From assembly GCA_031286585.1 (NCBI GenBank), contig JAITUC010000010.1, positions 1 through 64,000 of the forward strand: 64,000 nucleotides of DNA, given 5' to 3'. The DNA is from Delftia acidovorans. Its GTDB lineage: Bacteria > Pseudomonadota > Gammaproteobacteria > Burkholderiales > Burkholderiaceae_C. The notes beneath the pieces were generated by a model. It did not search any database, was not told the origin of the DNA, and saw only the letters and a program-made list of their open reading frames with translations. Shown here piece after piece: positions 27,401 to 35,137 of the stretch. The translations under genes were made by a program, and so were the position numbers. Numbering within the stretch: position 1 is the first letter of the stretch; each line of letters begins with the position of its first letter.

Positions 27401-27450
27401 TAGCCCCTGGCGCACCATGCTGCATGAGTCGGTCCCCGGGGACTGATCCA

Positions 27451-27504
27451 TGCACCAAAGAAAAAGCCCCTGCGCCGATGGACAGGGGCTTTTTCTTTGG
27501 TGCA
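27451..27504. terminator. Long perfect inverted repeat, terminator
   Basis: Two 22-bp arms (TGCACCAAAGAAAAAGCCCC... and its exact complement) around a 10-bp loop. The core GCCCCTG/CAGGGGC with flanking A and T tracts is a bidirectional terminator. The outer TGCACCAAAG extension is longer than termination needs. Confidence 0.8.
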
Positions 27505-27664
27505 ATTTGCGCTGCAGCGCGGGAAAAAATGCTTGGCTACGCAAAATCCGGAGATTTTGTTGGCTGGCTAATCGACCTCCGAGACTGGAAGTCCCAAAGG
27601 TCGCCCCACGATGAAACGAAGAGGCCGCTGGTCGGGCATTGGCAGACGGCGGCGGGAATCTGGC

Positions 27665-27886
27665 TTATTTGGTCAGGATGAGCTTGCCCAGCTTGGTGGC
27701 CTGCAGGCGGTAAGGCGTGCCGTTGTGCACGATGGTCACAGCCTTTTGTCCATTGAGCAGCAAGGTGCTGTCGAGTCCGCTGGCGGCCCCCGTCAGGGCT
27801 GCAGATGCTGCGGCCTGCAGCGCTGCAAAGGCCTGGGCGTTGGAGTTGCCGGACAGATGCGAGGTGGCGGCGGAAGTGGCAGACAT
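27665..27886 (-). CDS. hemP: Hemin uptake protein HemP family
   Basis: 73 aa. The C-terminal half LLNGQKAVTIVHNGTPYRLQ followed by TKLGKLILTK is the HemP/HmuP signature. The N-terminus is a low-complexity Ala/Ser/Thr stretch. HemP-type proteins are Fur-regulated and in Burkholderia HmuP activates heme-receptor expression. A Fur-like site lies 32 bp upstream. No heme receptor gene is adjacent. Confidence 0.85.
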   Translation of the reverse strand: MSATSAATSHLSGNSNAQAFAALQAAASAALTGAASGLDSTLLLNGQKAVTIVHNGTPYRLQATKLGKLILTK

Positions 27887-27917
27887 GCAGGGAATTCCTC
27901 AAAAATTGGAAAGTTTT

Positions 27918-27936
27918 GCGAATGATAACAATTCTC
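27918..27936 (-). promoter_or_regulatory. Fur-box-like site upstream of hemP
   Basis: On the minus strand GAGAATTGTTATCATTCGC matches the 19-bp Fur consensus at 13 positions by my count, in an AT-rich promoter patch. Confidence 0.55.
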
Positions 27937-28030
27937 AATTGAAAATCAAGTGAGACTTACTCTCGTTGTGGTTTCTGGGACCAGTCCTATCCCTGCGATT
28001 CGATGCATTGCCAGCGCTGAGAGAATGAAA

Positions 28031-28050
28031 AACGGCCCCGAAGGGCCGTT
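28031..28050 (-). terminator. Terminator of the tonB-exbB-exbD operon
   Basis: AACGGCCC paired with GGGCCGTT. On the minus strand the loop is the stable TTCG tetraloop and a T run follows. It separates exbD from hemP. Confidence 0.75.
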
Positions 28051-28086
28051 GTCGTTGATCGCCAGGCAAGGAATGCCTGCGGCGGC

Positions 28087-28500
28087 TTATTTGGCCGGGT
28101 CCGTCACGAAGCCGATCTTGCGCACGCCTGCACGCTGTGCGGCTGCCATGGCCTGGGCCACGCGCTCGTAGCGCACTTCCTTGTCGCCCTGGATGTGCAG
28201 GTCAGGTTGTGGCTCCTTGGCCGCCTCGGCCTTGAGGTTCTCCTCGAACTGCGTATCGCTGACGGCAACGCCATTCCAGTGGTACTGGCCATCGGCCGAG
28301 ACGGCCAGGCGCACGGTGGCGGGCTTGACGTCCTCGGGCTGGTTGGTGGCGCGGGGCAGGTCCACGTTCACCGAATGCTTCATCACCGGCACGGTGATGA
28401 TGAAGATGATCAGGAGCACCAGCATCACGTCGACCAGCGGCGTCATGTTGATCTCGTTCATCACCTCTTCGCCGTCATCGTCCATTGTTCCGAATGCCAT
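28087..28500 (-). CDS. exbD: Biopolymer transport protein ExbD
   Basis: 137 aa, one N-terminal membrane helix (about 20-40) and a periplasmic domain. EINMTPLVDVMLVLLIIF contains the conserved, proton-translocating Asp of the family. With ExbB it harnesses the proton motive force to energise TonB. It follows exbB by 3 bp. Confidence 0.95.
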   Translation of the reverse strand: MAFGTMDDDGEEVMNEINMTPLVDVMLVLLIIFIITVPVMKHSVNVDLPRATNQPEDVKPATVRLAVSADGQYHWNGVAVSDTQFEENLKAEAAKEPQPDLHIQGDKEVRYERVAQAMAAAQRAGVRKIGFVTDPAK

Positions 28501-28503
28501 GGC

Positions 28504-29226
28504 TTACGCGCCTTTCTTCAGCGGCAGCACGTTGCCGGCTTCCTTGCCGTCGATGGACACGCGGGCGCCGGTCACGAAGTAGGCGTGCATGTCGTGGGCA
28601 AAGCTGTTGAGGGCGTTGAGGATGGACTTGTTGCCGCGCACCACGGCGTTGTAGCCCAGCACGGCGGGAATCGCCACGGCCAGGCCCAGGGCGGTCATGA
28701 TCAGCGCCTCGCCGATGGGGCCCGCCACCTTGTCGATCGATGACTGGCCAGACAGGCCGATGGCGACCAGCGCGTGGTAGATGCCCCAGACGGTGCCGAA
28801 CAGGCCGATGAAGGGAGCGGTCGAGCCCACGGAAGCCAGAATGGCCAGGCCCGATTGCAGGCGGGCGGTGAACTCGCTGATGCCGTTGCGCATGCAGCGG
28901 GTCACCCAGTCGCTGATGTCCAGCGTGTCATGCAGGTGGGCGCTGGTCTTGCGGTGGTGGGCAGTGGCTTCTCGGCCTTCGAGCACCAGGTAGCGGAAGG
29001 GGTTGGAGCGGTCATTGCCCAGCTTTTCCAGGCCGCTGGCCAGGTCGGGGCTGTGCCAGAAGTCCTGGGCATTGCGGGCGTACTTCTTGAACTTCACGAT
29101 GTCCAGTGCCTTGATGATCATCACGAGCCAAGAGGCCACCGACATGGCCAGCAGGATGATGGCGACGGCGCGGGTGACGAAGTCACCCTGCGTCCAGACG
29201 TGGGCAATGCCGAATTGGGAATCCAT
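28504..29226 (-). CDS. exbB: Biopolymer transport protein ExbB (MotA/TolQ/ExbB family)
   Basis: 240 aa, three membrane helices. The core ASVGSTAPFIGLFGTVWGIYHAL and PIGEALIMTALGLAVAIPAVLGYN form the proton-channel scaffold around ExbD. The 15-bp gap to tonB and the 3-bp gap to exbD indicate one operon, which would power the receptor encoded at 8784-10829 among others. Confidence 0.95.
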   Translation of the reverse strand: MDSQFGIAHVWTQGDFVTRAVAIILLAMSVASWLVMIIKALDIVKFKKYARNAQDFWHSPDLASGLEKLGNDRSNPFRYLVLEGREATAHHRKTSAHLHDTLDISDWVTRCMRNGISEFTARLQSGLAILASVGSTAPFIGLFGTVWGIYHALVAIGLSGQSSIDKVAGPIGEALIMTALGLAVAIPAVLGYNAVVRGNKSILNALNSFAHDMHAYFVTGARVSIDGKEAGNVLPLKKGA

Positions 29227-29241
29227 GGATACTCCTGAGAA

Positions 29242-29943
29242 TCAATTGAGGGTGAATTTGACCGGGACGGTGACCCACATGGGGGTTGGCGTGCCGTTGC
29301 TCTTGCCGGGGACGAATTTCCAGTTCTTGACGCCGTCCACGGCCTGCTGGTCCAGACGGTCGTAGCCGCTGGATTTGCTGACCTCGATCTTTTGAGGCAG
29401 GCCCTGCGCGTCCACGAAGATGCGCAGCGTGACCGTTCCCTGTTCCCCCATGCGCCTGCTGATGGCGGGGTAGTTGGGGGCCGGGTTGTTGAGGTAGGCC
29501 GCGTTGTTGGACGGCAATTCGATCTTGGGCGGAGCCGGTGGCGCCGGGGGAGCGGGAGGTGCTGGCGGCGCAGGAGGGGCTGGCGGTGCCGGCGGGGCTT
29601 CCACCACGGGCTTTGGCTCGTCGTCCAGCGTGCCGCGCGGCGCCGCAGGCGCGGGCTTGGGGTCGGCAATGGCCTTGGGCAGCGGAGGCGCCTTCTTCAC
29701 GACCGGCTGCGGTTTGGGCGGTGGTGGCGGAGGAGGGGGCTTGGGTGCCTCGGGCTCGGGTGCCGGTGGCGAAATGAATTCCGCAATCACCTGGGCTGGC
29801 ACGATGACCTCTTCGGGCGCGCGCTGGAGCAGGCCATGCTGCATCGCCCAGAGGGTTGCTGCATGCAGGACCACGACCGAACCCGCGATGGCCACGTTAC
29901 GGCCAAGGCCCCCGGAGGGGCCGAAACGATCAGACTGGGACAT
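29242..29943 (-). CDS. tonB: Energy-transducing protein TonB
   Basis: 233 aa. An N-terminal signal anchor (about 15-35) is followed by a proline-rich span from about 57 to 147, with Lys/Pro repeats (KPPPPPPPPKPQPVVKK) and then six or seven PAP units (PPAPPAPPAPP). The globular C-terminal domain, NYPAISRRMGEQGTVTLRIF to WVTVPVKFTLN, contacts TonB boxes of receptors. The PAP units use varied synonymous codons. Confidence 0.95.
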   Translation of the reverse strand: MSQSDRFGPSGGLGRNVAIAGSVVVLHAATLWAMQHGLLQRAPEEVIVPAQVIAEFISPPAPEPEAPKPPPPPPPPKPQPVVKKAPPLPKAIADPKPAPAAPRGTLDDEPKPVVEAPPAPPAPPAPPAPPAPPAPPAPPKIELPSNNAAYLNNPAPNYPAISRRMGEQGTVTLRIFVDAQGLPQKIEVSKSSGYDRLDQQAVDGVKNWKFVPGKSNGTPTPMWVTVPVKFTLN

Positions 29944-30003
29944 AGAGACAGAAGGAGCGGTCAGCGCATGGGAGCCGGGTGCTGTCGCTCGGAAGACGGA
30001 GTA

Positions 30004-30078
30004 TCAGCTGCGCAGAATCCACCAGGTGCATGTAACGACGAGGATCAGGCTGCCGACAAGTGCTGAGAGGAGGACCAT
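30004..30078 (-). CDS. Possible 24-residue membrane miniprotein overlapping bfd
   Basis: ATG at 30078 preceded by GGAGAG at 7 bases; the product MVLLSALVGSLILVVTCTWW plus ILRS is one hydrophobic helix. It overlaps the last 34 bp of bfd in another frame and precedes tonB on the same strand. A good ribosome-binding site and a membrane-like sequence support it, but so short an ORF can arise by chance. Confidence 0.35.
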   Translation of the reverse strand: MVLLSALVGSLILVVTCTWWILRS

Positions 30079-30317
30079 GCTTTGCTCTCCAGAATGTTGT
30101 TGGCAAGCTGGACGGTCTGGGCCGCGACCTCGTTGTGGATGGCCGCCACGGGCTGGCTGGCGCAGCATTGCGCAACCACATCCCGGGCGCAACTCTCGCA
30201 GCGGCCGCACTGCATGGCGATACCCAATTCGAATTGGATCTCGTCAAAGCTCATGCCCGCATGAGCGTGGCGTGCGATCTCACGGTCGGAAACCCGGCGG
30301 CATACACAGACGATCAT
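30045..30317 (-). CDS. bfd: Bacterioferritin-associated ferredoxin (Bfd), (2Fe-2S)
   Basis: 90 aa. MIVCVCRRVSD supplies the CxC pair (Cys4, Cys6), and MQCGRCESCARDVV supplies the CxxC pair of the [2Fe-2S] domain. Bfd reduces the ferric core of bacterioferritin to release iron. It is longer at the C-terminus than E. coli Bfd (64). Located upstream of tonB in an iron-related block; no bfr gene is in the window. Confidence 0.9.
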   Translation of the reverse strand: MIVCVCRRVSDREIARHAHAGMSFDEIQFELGIAMQCGRCESCARDVVAQCCASQPVAAIHNEVAAQTVQLANNILESKAWSSSQHLSAA

Positions 30318-30360
30318 GGCTACAGGCAGTAGTGGCTGGCTATTGATAGGATGAAAAATT

Positions 30361-30379
30361 ATAAATGAGAATTCATCGC
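30361..30379. promoter_or_regulatory. Weak Fur-like site upstream of bfd
   Basis: ATAAATGAGAATTCATCGC matches the Fur consensus at about 10 of 19 positions, 44 bp upstream of bfd. The role of bfd makes iron control plausible, but the match is weak. Confidence 0.3.
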
Positions 30380-30423
30380 ATTTGCAATTCTTGGTTGTCT
30401 GTAGGGATGTATGGCGCTGGGCT

Positions 30424-31551
30424 TTACTCGGTATCCAGTAGTTCCCCAGTGGCCTGGGCGAGGGTGGCGCACCCTGTCAGCGCCATGGCGATCTCCAGTT
30501 CATCGCGCAGCAACCTGAGCACATGGGCCACGCCGGCGGCGCCTGCATTGGCCAGTCCCCAAAGTACGGGGCGGCCTATCAGAACCGCCGTCGCACCGAG
30601 GGCGACCGCCTTGAGCACGTCCGTGCCGCGCCGTATGCCCCCGTCGGCCAGCAAGGGGAGCTCATGGCCCGCGCCGCGCACGGCCCTGGCCACGCGGGCA
30701 AGGGCTGTTGCCGTTGCCGGTGCGGTGTCCAGCGTGCGCCCTCCATGGTTGGAGACGATGATGCCCGCTACACCCAATCTCGCGGCCTGCAGCGCGTCGG
30801 CCGGGTGGAGCACGCCCTTGAGCAGCAGCGGCAGCCGTGTCTGCTGCTGCAGCCAGGCGACGTCATCCCAGGTAGGGGCATGGTGCAGGAGGCCGTCGAA
30901 CAGGGCGCTCTGGCCTGGTGCAAGTTGCGTGGCTGCAAGCGGCGCCATCCCCTGCAGATTGACGGCAGACACTCCCGGCGGAAGACGAAAGCGCGCGCGG
31001 CGTTCACGGTCCCGCACACCGCTGGTGGGCGCGTCCACCGTCAGCACCAGCGCTTCGTAGCCTGCGGCCTCTGCGCGCTGGATCAGCTGCGCGGTGAAGC
31101 CACGGTCGTGCTGCAGATAGAGCTGGAACCACAAAGGGCCATGGCCAGGCGTGAGCCGTGCTGCCTGTGCCACGGTCTCCAGCGGCAGGCTGGCCTGTGT
31201 GCTGAGCACCATACCCGCGCCCAGCGCTGCTGCGGCATAGGCCGTTGCAAGCTCTGCATCCTCATGGGCCATGCGCTGGAAGGCCATGGGAGCCACCAGC
31301 AGCGGGCAGGCCAGCTCCCTGCCCAGCAACTGCAGCCGGGTATGACCGCCTGCAAGGGGGCGGAGCACGCGCGGCCACAGTGTGAGCGCATCCCAGGCGC
31401 TGCGGTTGGCCGCAAGACTGCGCTCATCGGCCGCGCCTCCCGAGAAGTAGGCCCAGGCGTTGTCGTCCATCCGCTGCCGCGCATGCTCCTCGTGGTCGGC
31501 CAGATTGATGATGCCGTCGGGAACGGCTTGCAGCGCGGGCACTTGACTCAT
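30424..31551 (-). CDS. FMN-dependent alpha-hydroxy acid oxidase/dehydrogenase (lactate/glycolate oxidase family)
   Basis: 375-aa TIM-barrel flavoenzyme. Motifs: LWFQLYLQHDRGFT, VLTVDAPTSGVRDRERR, LLLKGVLHPADAL, the active-site IVSNHGGRTLDTAPAT with catalytic His, and the FMN-binding LADGGIRRGTDVLKAVALGA. It oxidises an L-2-hydroxyacid. Lactate, glycolate or another substrate cannot be decided, and LldD-like membrane attachment is not obvious. ATG 31551 (MSQVPALQAV) is preferred over longer readings that run into the SWIB gene. Confidence 0.87.
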   Translation of the reverse strand: MSQVPALQAVPDGIINLADHEEHARQRMDDNAWAYFSGGAADERSLAANRSAWDALTLWPRVLRPLAGGHTRLQLLGRELACPLLVAPMAFQRMAHEDAELATAYAAAALGAGMVLSTQASLPLETVAQAARLTPGHGPLWFQLYLQHDRGFTAQLIQRAEAAGYEALVLTVDAPTSGVRDRERRARFRLPPGVSAVNLQGMAPLAATQLAPGQSALFDGLLHHAPTWDDVAWLQQQTRLPLLLKGVLHPADALQAARLGVAGIIVSNHGGRTLDTAPATATALARVARAVRGAGHELPLLADGGIRRGTDVLKAVALGATAVLIGRPVLWGLANAGAAGVAHVLRLLRDELEIAMALTGCATLAQATGELLDTE

Positions 31552-31617
31552 GGCATTGGAATGTTGTCGGTGTGCAGCATCTCCGGCAAGGGCAAGAGAT
31601 CGCATCGCGGAAAAAGA

Positions 31618-31641
31618 AAAGCCGGCCCAGGGGCCGGCTTT
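31618..31641 (-). terminator. Terminator downstream of the SWIB gene
   Basis: AAAGCCGGCCC paired with GGGCCGGCTTT with a minimal loop, 27 bp past the SWIB stop; a T run follows on the minus strand. Confidence 0.75.
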
Positions 31642-31667
31642 CATCCGTCGTGGCACAGGCCCGAGGA

Positions 31668-31967
31668 TTACTTGACGTGCTTGCCGATCAGGCCAGCCAT
31701 CTCGAACATCGAGACTTGGGGCTTGCCGAACACTTCCTTGAGCTTCGCGTCGGCGTTGATCATGCGCTTGTTGGCAGCGTCTTGCAGCTTGTTGGCCTTG
31801 ATGTAGACCCACAGCTTGCTGATGATCTCGGTGCGGGGCAGGGGAGTGGAACCCACCACGGCAGCCAGAGCGGGGCTGGGGGTGAGGGGTTTCATGAAGG
31901 CGGCGTTGGGAGTGCGCTTCTTTGCGGGAGCTGCCGGAGCAGCCGTTGCCTTCTTTGCAGTTGCCAT
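31668..31967 (-). CDS. SWIB/MDM2 domain protein
   Basis: 99 aa. A basic Ala/Lys-rich N-terminus (MATAKKATAAPAAPAKKRTP) is followed by a complete SWIB domain: PLPRTEIISKLWVYIKANKL, then DAANKRMINADAKLKEVFG. Such stand-alone SWIB proteins are common in beta-proteobacteria and Chlamydia. The histone-like tail suggests nucleoid or DNA binding, but function is unproven. Confidence 0.88.
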   Translation of the reverse strand: MATAKKATAAPAAPAKKRTPNAAFMKPLTPSPALAAVVGSTPLPRTEIISKLWVYIKANKLQDAANKRMINADAKLKEVFGKPQVSMFEMAGLIGKHVK

Positions 31968-32183
31968 GTTGCTTGTTCCTAATAGGGAGTGGATTCTTTA
32001 CCAGCGAAAAACCGTCGCTATCCACTGGCAGGCTGATGCTAATGGGAAAAAAACGCTCTTCCAAGCTTACCCGTCAAATTTTTGCCTCGATTTGTTGCTG
32101 CGGCGCTGTTTTTTGAGGAGTTTTTGCATTCTGGCTCGCTTTCGAGGGCCGCTCTGGCAGGCCGGCCGTCGGCGGCAGTGTTT

Positions 32184-33167
32184 TCAGAGGGGGCTGGCTT
32201 CTCTCGCGGAAGGGCGTTGTGCAGGGCGATTTCTACCGGGCCAGGTGGCCACGAGAATGCCCAGCAGGGCGATCGCAAAGGCCAGCGCCTGCATGGATGT
32301 CACCCGTTCGCCCAGCACGCACATGCCGACCACGGCGGCGCTGATCGGCAGCAGTACCGTAAAGGTGCCTGCCTGGGAGGCCGGCACGTTGCGCAAGCCT
32401 GTCATCCACAGCCACACGGTCCACACGCAGGCAGCAAGGGCATAGAACAGCAGCAGACCCCAGATGCTCCATGCCACGCTGCCGAAGTCGAAGCGCCACG
32501 CCAGATACAGCCCGAAGGGGGTCGACAGCGCGAACCCCCAGAGATTGACGATGGAGGTGATGCGCTTGGGTCCCAGGGATGTGGTCAGGCGCTTGCCGAT
32601 GACGGCGTAGAACGCCTCGCAAAGCACGGCGCCGACCAGCAGCATCTGCCCCAGCCAAACCTGCGGTGCAGCCGATGCTGCCGAGGCGGCGCCAGCGTCT
32701 GTGCGGGACAGTGCATACAGGCCGATGCCCGCCACGGCCAGCGCAATGGCCAGCCAGGTGCGCGCAGCCACGCGCTCGCGCAGGAACAGCCAGCTCATCA
32801 AGGCCACGGCAGCAGGGATGGCCGCCATGGTCACGCCAGCGGTGACGGCGCTTGTCAGGCTCACGCCAGTCACCATGCAGAGGGTGAAGAGAAAGTTGCC
32901 GAACAGCGATTCAAGAAACAGCAGGCCCTGCGTGCGCCGAGACAGGGGTGCCTCGTCCGCCGGCTTGCGCAGCCAGCGCAGCATGGCGATGGCCCCGATG
33001 CCAAAGCGCAGCCAGGCCAGCAGCAGCACGGGAAAAATGGCCGCCAGAGGCTTGGAGAGCGCGACATAGCTGCCGACCAGGGACATGCTCAGCGCCAGGC
33101 AGGCATAGGCGGATCTGCGATGAGAGGTGTTCACGGCAAGTGCAGGTTGAAGAGGCGGGAGCGCCAC
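32184..33167 (-). CDS. EamA/DMT-family transporter
   Basis: About 327 aa with ten hydrophobic helices in two EamA repeats (LVGSYVALSKPLAAIFPVLL; LLVGAVLCEAFYAVIGKRL). Probably exports or exchanges a small metabolite across the inner membrane; substrate unknown. The start is uncertain: GTG 33167 or GTG 33134, neither with a clear ribosome-binding site. Divergent from aceA. Confidence 0.82.
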   Translation of the reverse strand: MALPPLQPALAVNTSHRRSAYACLALSMSLVGSYVALSKPLAAIFPVLLLAWLRFGIGAIAMLRWLRKPADEAPLSRRTQGLLFLESLFGNFLFTLCMVTGVSLTSAVTAGVTMAAIPAAVALMSWLFLRERVAARTWLAIALAVAGIGLYALSRTDAGAASAASAAPQVWLGQMLLVGAVLCEAFYAVIGKRLTTSLGPKRITSIVNLWGFALSTPFGLYLAWRFDFGSVAWSIWGLLLFYALAACVWTVWLWMTGLRNVPASQAGTFTVLLPISAAVVGMCVLGERVTSMQALAFAIALLGILVATWPGRNRPAQRPSAREASPL

Positions 33168-33386
33168 CTGAACGCGCGATGGTACCTGCGAGCGCGTTAG
33201 GTGCGCGTGACATGTGCCTGTCGCGGACGCTTGCCATGCTGTGGTGACTTTTCATTACATGGAATTCGTTTTTTGCATTGTGGAATATTGAAATGCTGCA
33301 TTGCGCCAATTTTTCTCAATACGAGAAATGTAATTTCATATTGAAAAATATGAAAATAACTTGTTGATTTATATAAAGAAAAATTT
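33168..33386. other. AT-rich intergenic spacer upstream of aceA
   Basis: No gene is seen. From about 33245 the sequence is much richer in A+T than its surroundings, with short direct repeats such as ATTGAAA/ATATGAAAA. It probably holds the promoters of aceA and of the divergent EamA gene. Confidence 0.5.
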
Positions 33387-33431
33387 AGTCTTGTATAAGA
33401 CACAAGATGTTGATGAAGTCTTCTATAAGAC
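33387..33431. promoter_or_regulatory. Two 15-bp palindromic repeats upstream of aceA (operator pair)
   Basis: AGTCTTGTATAAGAC (33387-33401) and AGTCTTCTATAAGAC (33417-33431) are identical except for one base and start 30 bp apart, about three helix turns. Each is an inverted repeat of GTCTT/AAGAC. They lie 65-110 bp upstream of the aceA ATG and would suit two dimers of a GntR-like or similar repressor. Confidence 0.6.
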
Positions 33432-33496
33432 TTAAATTTGATCCCAAGGCCGACGCAAGAAAGCCGCTTGTTTCAACCACCTCCCAGGAGAGCAAC

Positions 33497-34828
33497 ATGC
33501 CCCAATCCCTGACCCAGCAACTGAGCCGTGAACAGCAGATTTCCGCCCTTGAGAAAGACTGGGCGCAGAACCCCCGTTGGAAGGGTGTCAAGCGCGGCTA
33601 CAGCGCCGCAGACGTGGTGCGTCTGCGCGGCAGCCTGCAGCCCGAGTACACGCTGGCCCAGCGGGGCGCTGAACTGCTCTGGGACAAGATCAACGGCGGC
33701 GCCAAGAAAGGCTATGTGAATGCCTTTGGCGCCATCTCCGCAGGCCAGGCCATGCAACAGGCCAAGGCCGGCCTGGAAGCGGTGTACCTGTCGGGCTGGC
33801 AGGTGGCTGCCGATGGCAACACCAGCGAAACCATGTATCCCGACCAGTCGCTGTACGCCTATGACTCGGTGCCCACCATGGTGCGTCGCATCAACAACAC
33901 CTTCAAGCGTGCCGACGAAATCCAGTGGGGTCGCGGTATCAACCCGGGCGACAAGGAATTCATCGACTACTTCCTGCCTATCGTCGCCGATGCGGAAGCC
34001 GGTTTTGGCGGCGTGCTCAACGCCTTCGAGCTGATGAAGAACATGATTGCCGCTGGCGCAGCCGGCGTGCACTTCGAGGACCAGCTGGCTGCCGTGAAGA
34101 AGTGCGGCCACATGGGCGGCAAGGTTCTGGTGCCTACCCAGGAAGCCGTCGAGAAGCTGATCTCCGCCCGCTTTGCCGCAGACGTGATGGGCGTGCCCAC
34201 CATCGTGCTGGCCCGCACCGATGCTGAGGCCGCCAACCTGATCACCTCCGATCACGACGCCAACGACAAGCCGTTCCTGACCGGCGAGCGTACGCAGGAA
34301 GGCTTCTATCGTGTCAAGAACGGCCTGGAGCAGTCCATCAGCCGCGGCGTGGCCTACGCCCCCTATGCGGACCTGGTGTGGTGCGAAACCGGCGTGCCCG
34401 ACATCGGCTTTGCCCGCGAGTTCGCCCAGGCCGTGCATGCCGCCTGCCCCGGCAAGCTGCTGAGCTACAACTGCTCGCCTTCGTTCAACTGGAAGAAGAA
34501 CCTCAACGACAGCCAGATCGCCTCCTTCCAGGAAGACCTGTCTGCGCTTGGCTACAAGTTCCAGTTCATCACGCTGGCCGGCATCCACGTCAACTGGTTC
34601 AACACCTTCAAGTTTGCCCACGCCTACGCCAACGGCGAAGGCATGAAGCACTACGTGAACATGGTGCAGGAGCCCGAATTCGCAGCCCGCGAACAAGGCT
34701 ACACCTTCGTGTCGCACCAGCAGGAAGTGGGTGCAGGCTACTTCGACGATGTGACCACGGTGATCCAGGGTGGCTCGTCCAGCGTCAAGGCGCTGACCGG
34801 CTCCACGGAAGAGGAGCAATTCCACTGA
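33497..34828 (+). CDS. aceA: Isocitrate lyase
   Basis: 443-aa cytosolic enzyme splitting isocitrate to glyoxylate and succinate, the entry to the glyoxylate shunt. The catalytic KKCGHMGGK loop (near residue 197) and the family stretches [10 protein letters not shown] and [16 protein letters not shown] are intact. CAGGAG precedes ATG 33497; an in-frame ATG 90 bp upstream lies inside the operator repeats and is rejected. No malate synthase gene is adjacent. Confidence 0.97.
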   Translation: MPQSLTQQLSREQQISALEKDWAQNPRWKGVKRGYSAADVVRLRGSLQPEYTLAQRGAELLWDKINGGAKKGYVNAFGAISAGQAMQQAKAGLEAVYLSGWQVAADGNTSETMYPDQSLYAYDSVPTMVRRINNTFKRADEIQWGRGINPGDKEFIDYFLPIVADAEAGFGGVLNAFELMKNMIAAGAAGVHFEDQLAAVKKCGHMGGKVLVPTQEAVEKLISARFAADVMGVPTIVLARTDAEAANLITSDHDANDKPFLTGERTQEGFYRVKNGLEQSISRGVAYAPYADLVWCETGVPDIGFAREFAQAVHAACPGKLLSYNCSPSFNWKKNLNDSQIASFQEDLSALGYKFQFITLAGIHVNWFNTFKFAHAYANGEGMKHYVNMVQEPEFAAREQGYTFVSHQQEVGAGYFDDVTTVIQGGSSSVKALTGSTEEEQFH

Positions 34829-34871
34829 AGCGCAGCTTCGGTGAGTGCAACTTCAGGTAGATAGGGGTGAG

Positions 34872-34906
34872 AAAGCGTCCGGGGCCTTGTGCTTCGGGCG
34901 CTTTTT
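34872..34906 (+). terminator. Terminator of aceA
   Basis: AAAGCGTCCG paired with CGGGCGCTTT (one G-T pair), followed by a T-rich run, 43 bp past the aceA stop. Confidence 0.7.
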
Positions 34907-34973
34907 CTTTGCTGGGGTTAAAATGGCGGAAGTTTTTCAATCGACAACAACTGACAAGGGCGAGAAAGGCATC

Positions 34974-35021
34974 ATGGTTATGACACCGCGAACTACATCG
35001 GAGATGTACACCGGCCGCTAG
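34974..35021 (+). CDS. Threonine-rich leader peptide of the thrS operon
   Basis: 15 codons, [15 protein letters not shown], with four Thr codons (positions 4, 7, 8 and 13). GAAAGG lies a few bases before the ATG. The stop TAG falls inside a 12-bp palindrome. It is followed by mutually exclusive hairpins and a terminator before thrS, so stalling of the leader ribosome on uncharged tRNA-Thr would favour read-through. It is too short to have been called as a gene by ordinary methods. Confidence 0.75.
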   Translation: MVMTPRTTSEMYTGR

Positions 35022-35092
35022 CGGCTGGCGGTTCGCGCCTGCACGAGATTCACTCGACCCCAAGAAAGCGCGGACCTGGCTCCGCGCTTTTT
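34987..35092 (+). promoter_or_regulatory. thrS attenuator: competing hairpins and Rho-independent terminator
   Basis: Segment 1 CGCGAAC (34987-34993, inside the leader codons) pairs with segment 2 GTTCGCG (35031-35037). Segment 2, GTTCGCGC, can instead pair over 8 bp (one G-U) with segment 3, GCGCGGAC (35068-35075). Segment 3 is also the 5' arm of the terminator AAAGCGCGGA/TCCGCGCTTT (35065-35090), followed by Ts. This is the classical 1:2, 2:3, 3:4 arrangement. Confidence 0.75.
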
Positions 35093-35137
35093 GCTTTTGG
35101 GGGATGCGCGCCCCCTGAGAAATATTTTAGGAATCCC

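Noticed and set aside
27537-27681. 48-codon ORF (MLGYAKSGDFVGWLIDLRDW...) downstream of the terminator
   Set aside because: No ribosome-binding site or recognisable family; lies opposite the end of hemP and in spacer DNA.
30424-32064. 546-residue form of the hydroxyacid oxidase
   Set aside because: The extra N-terminal part is an alternate-frame reading of the SWIB gene and the terminator; the enzyme begins at 31551.
34829-35137. T-box riboswitch upstream of thrS
   Set aside because: No T-box sequence or specifier loop is visible; a Thr leader peptide with competing hairpins explains the terminator better.
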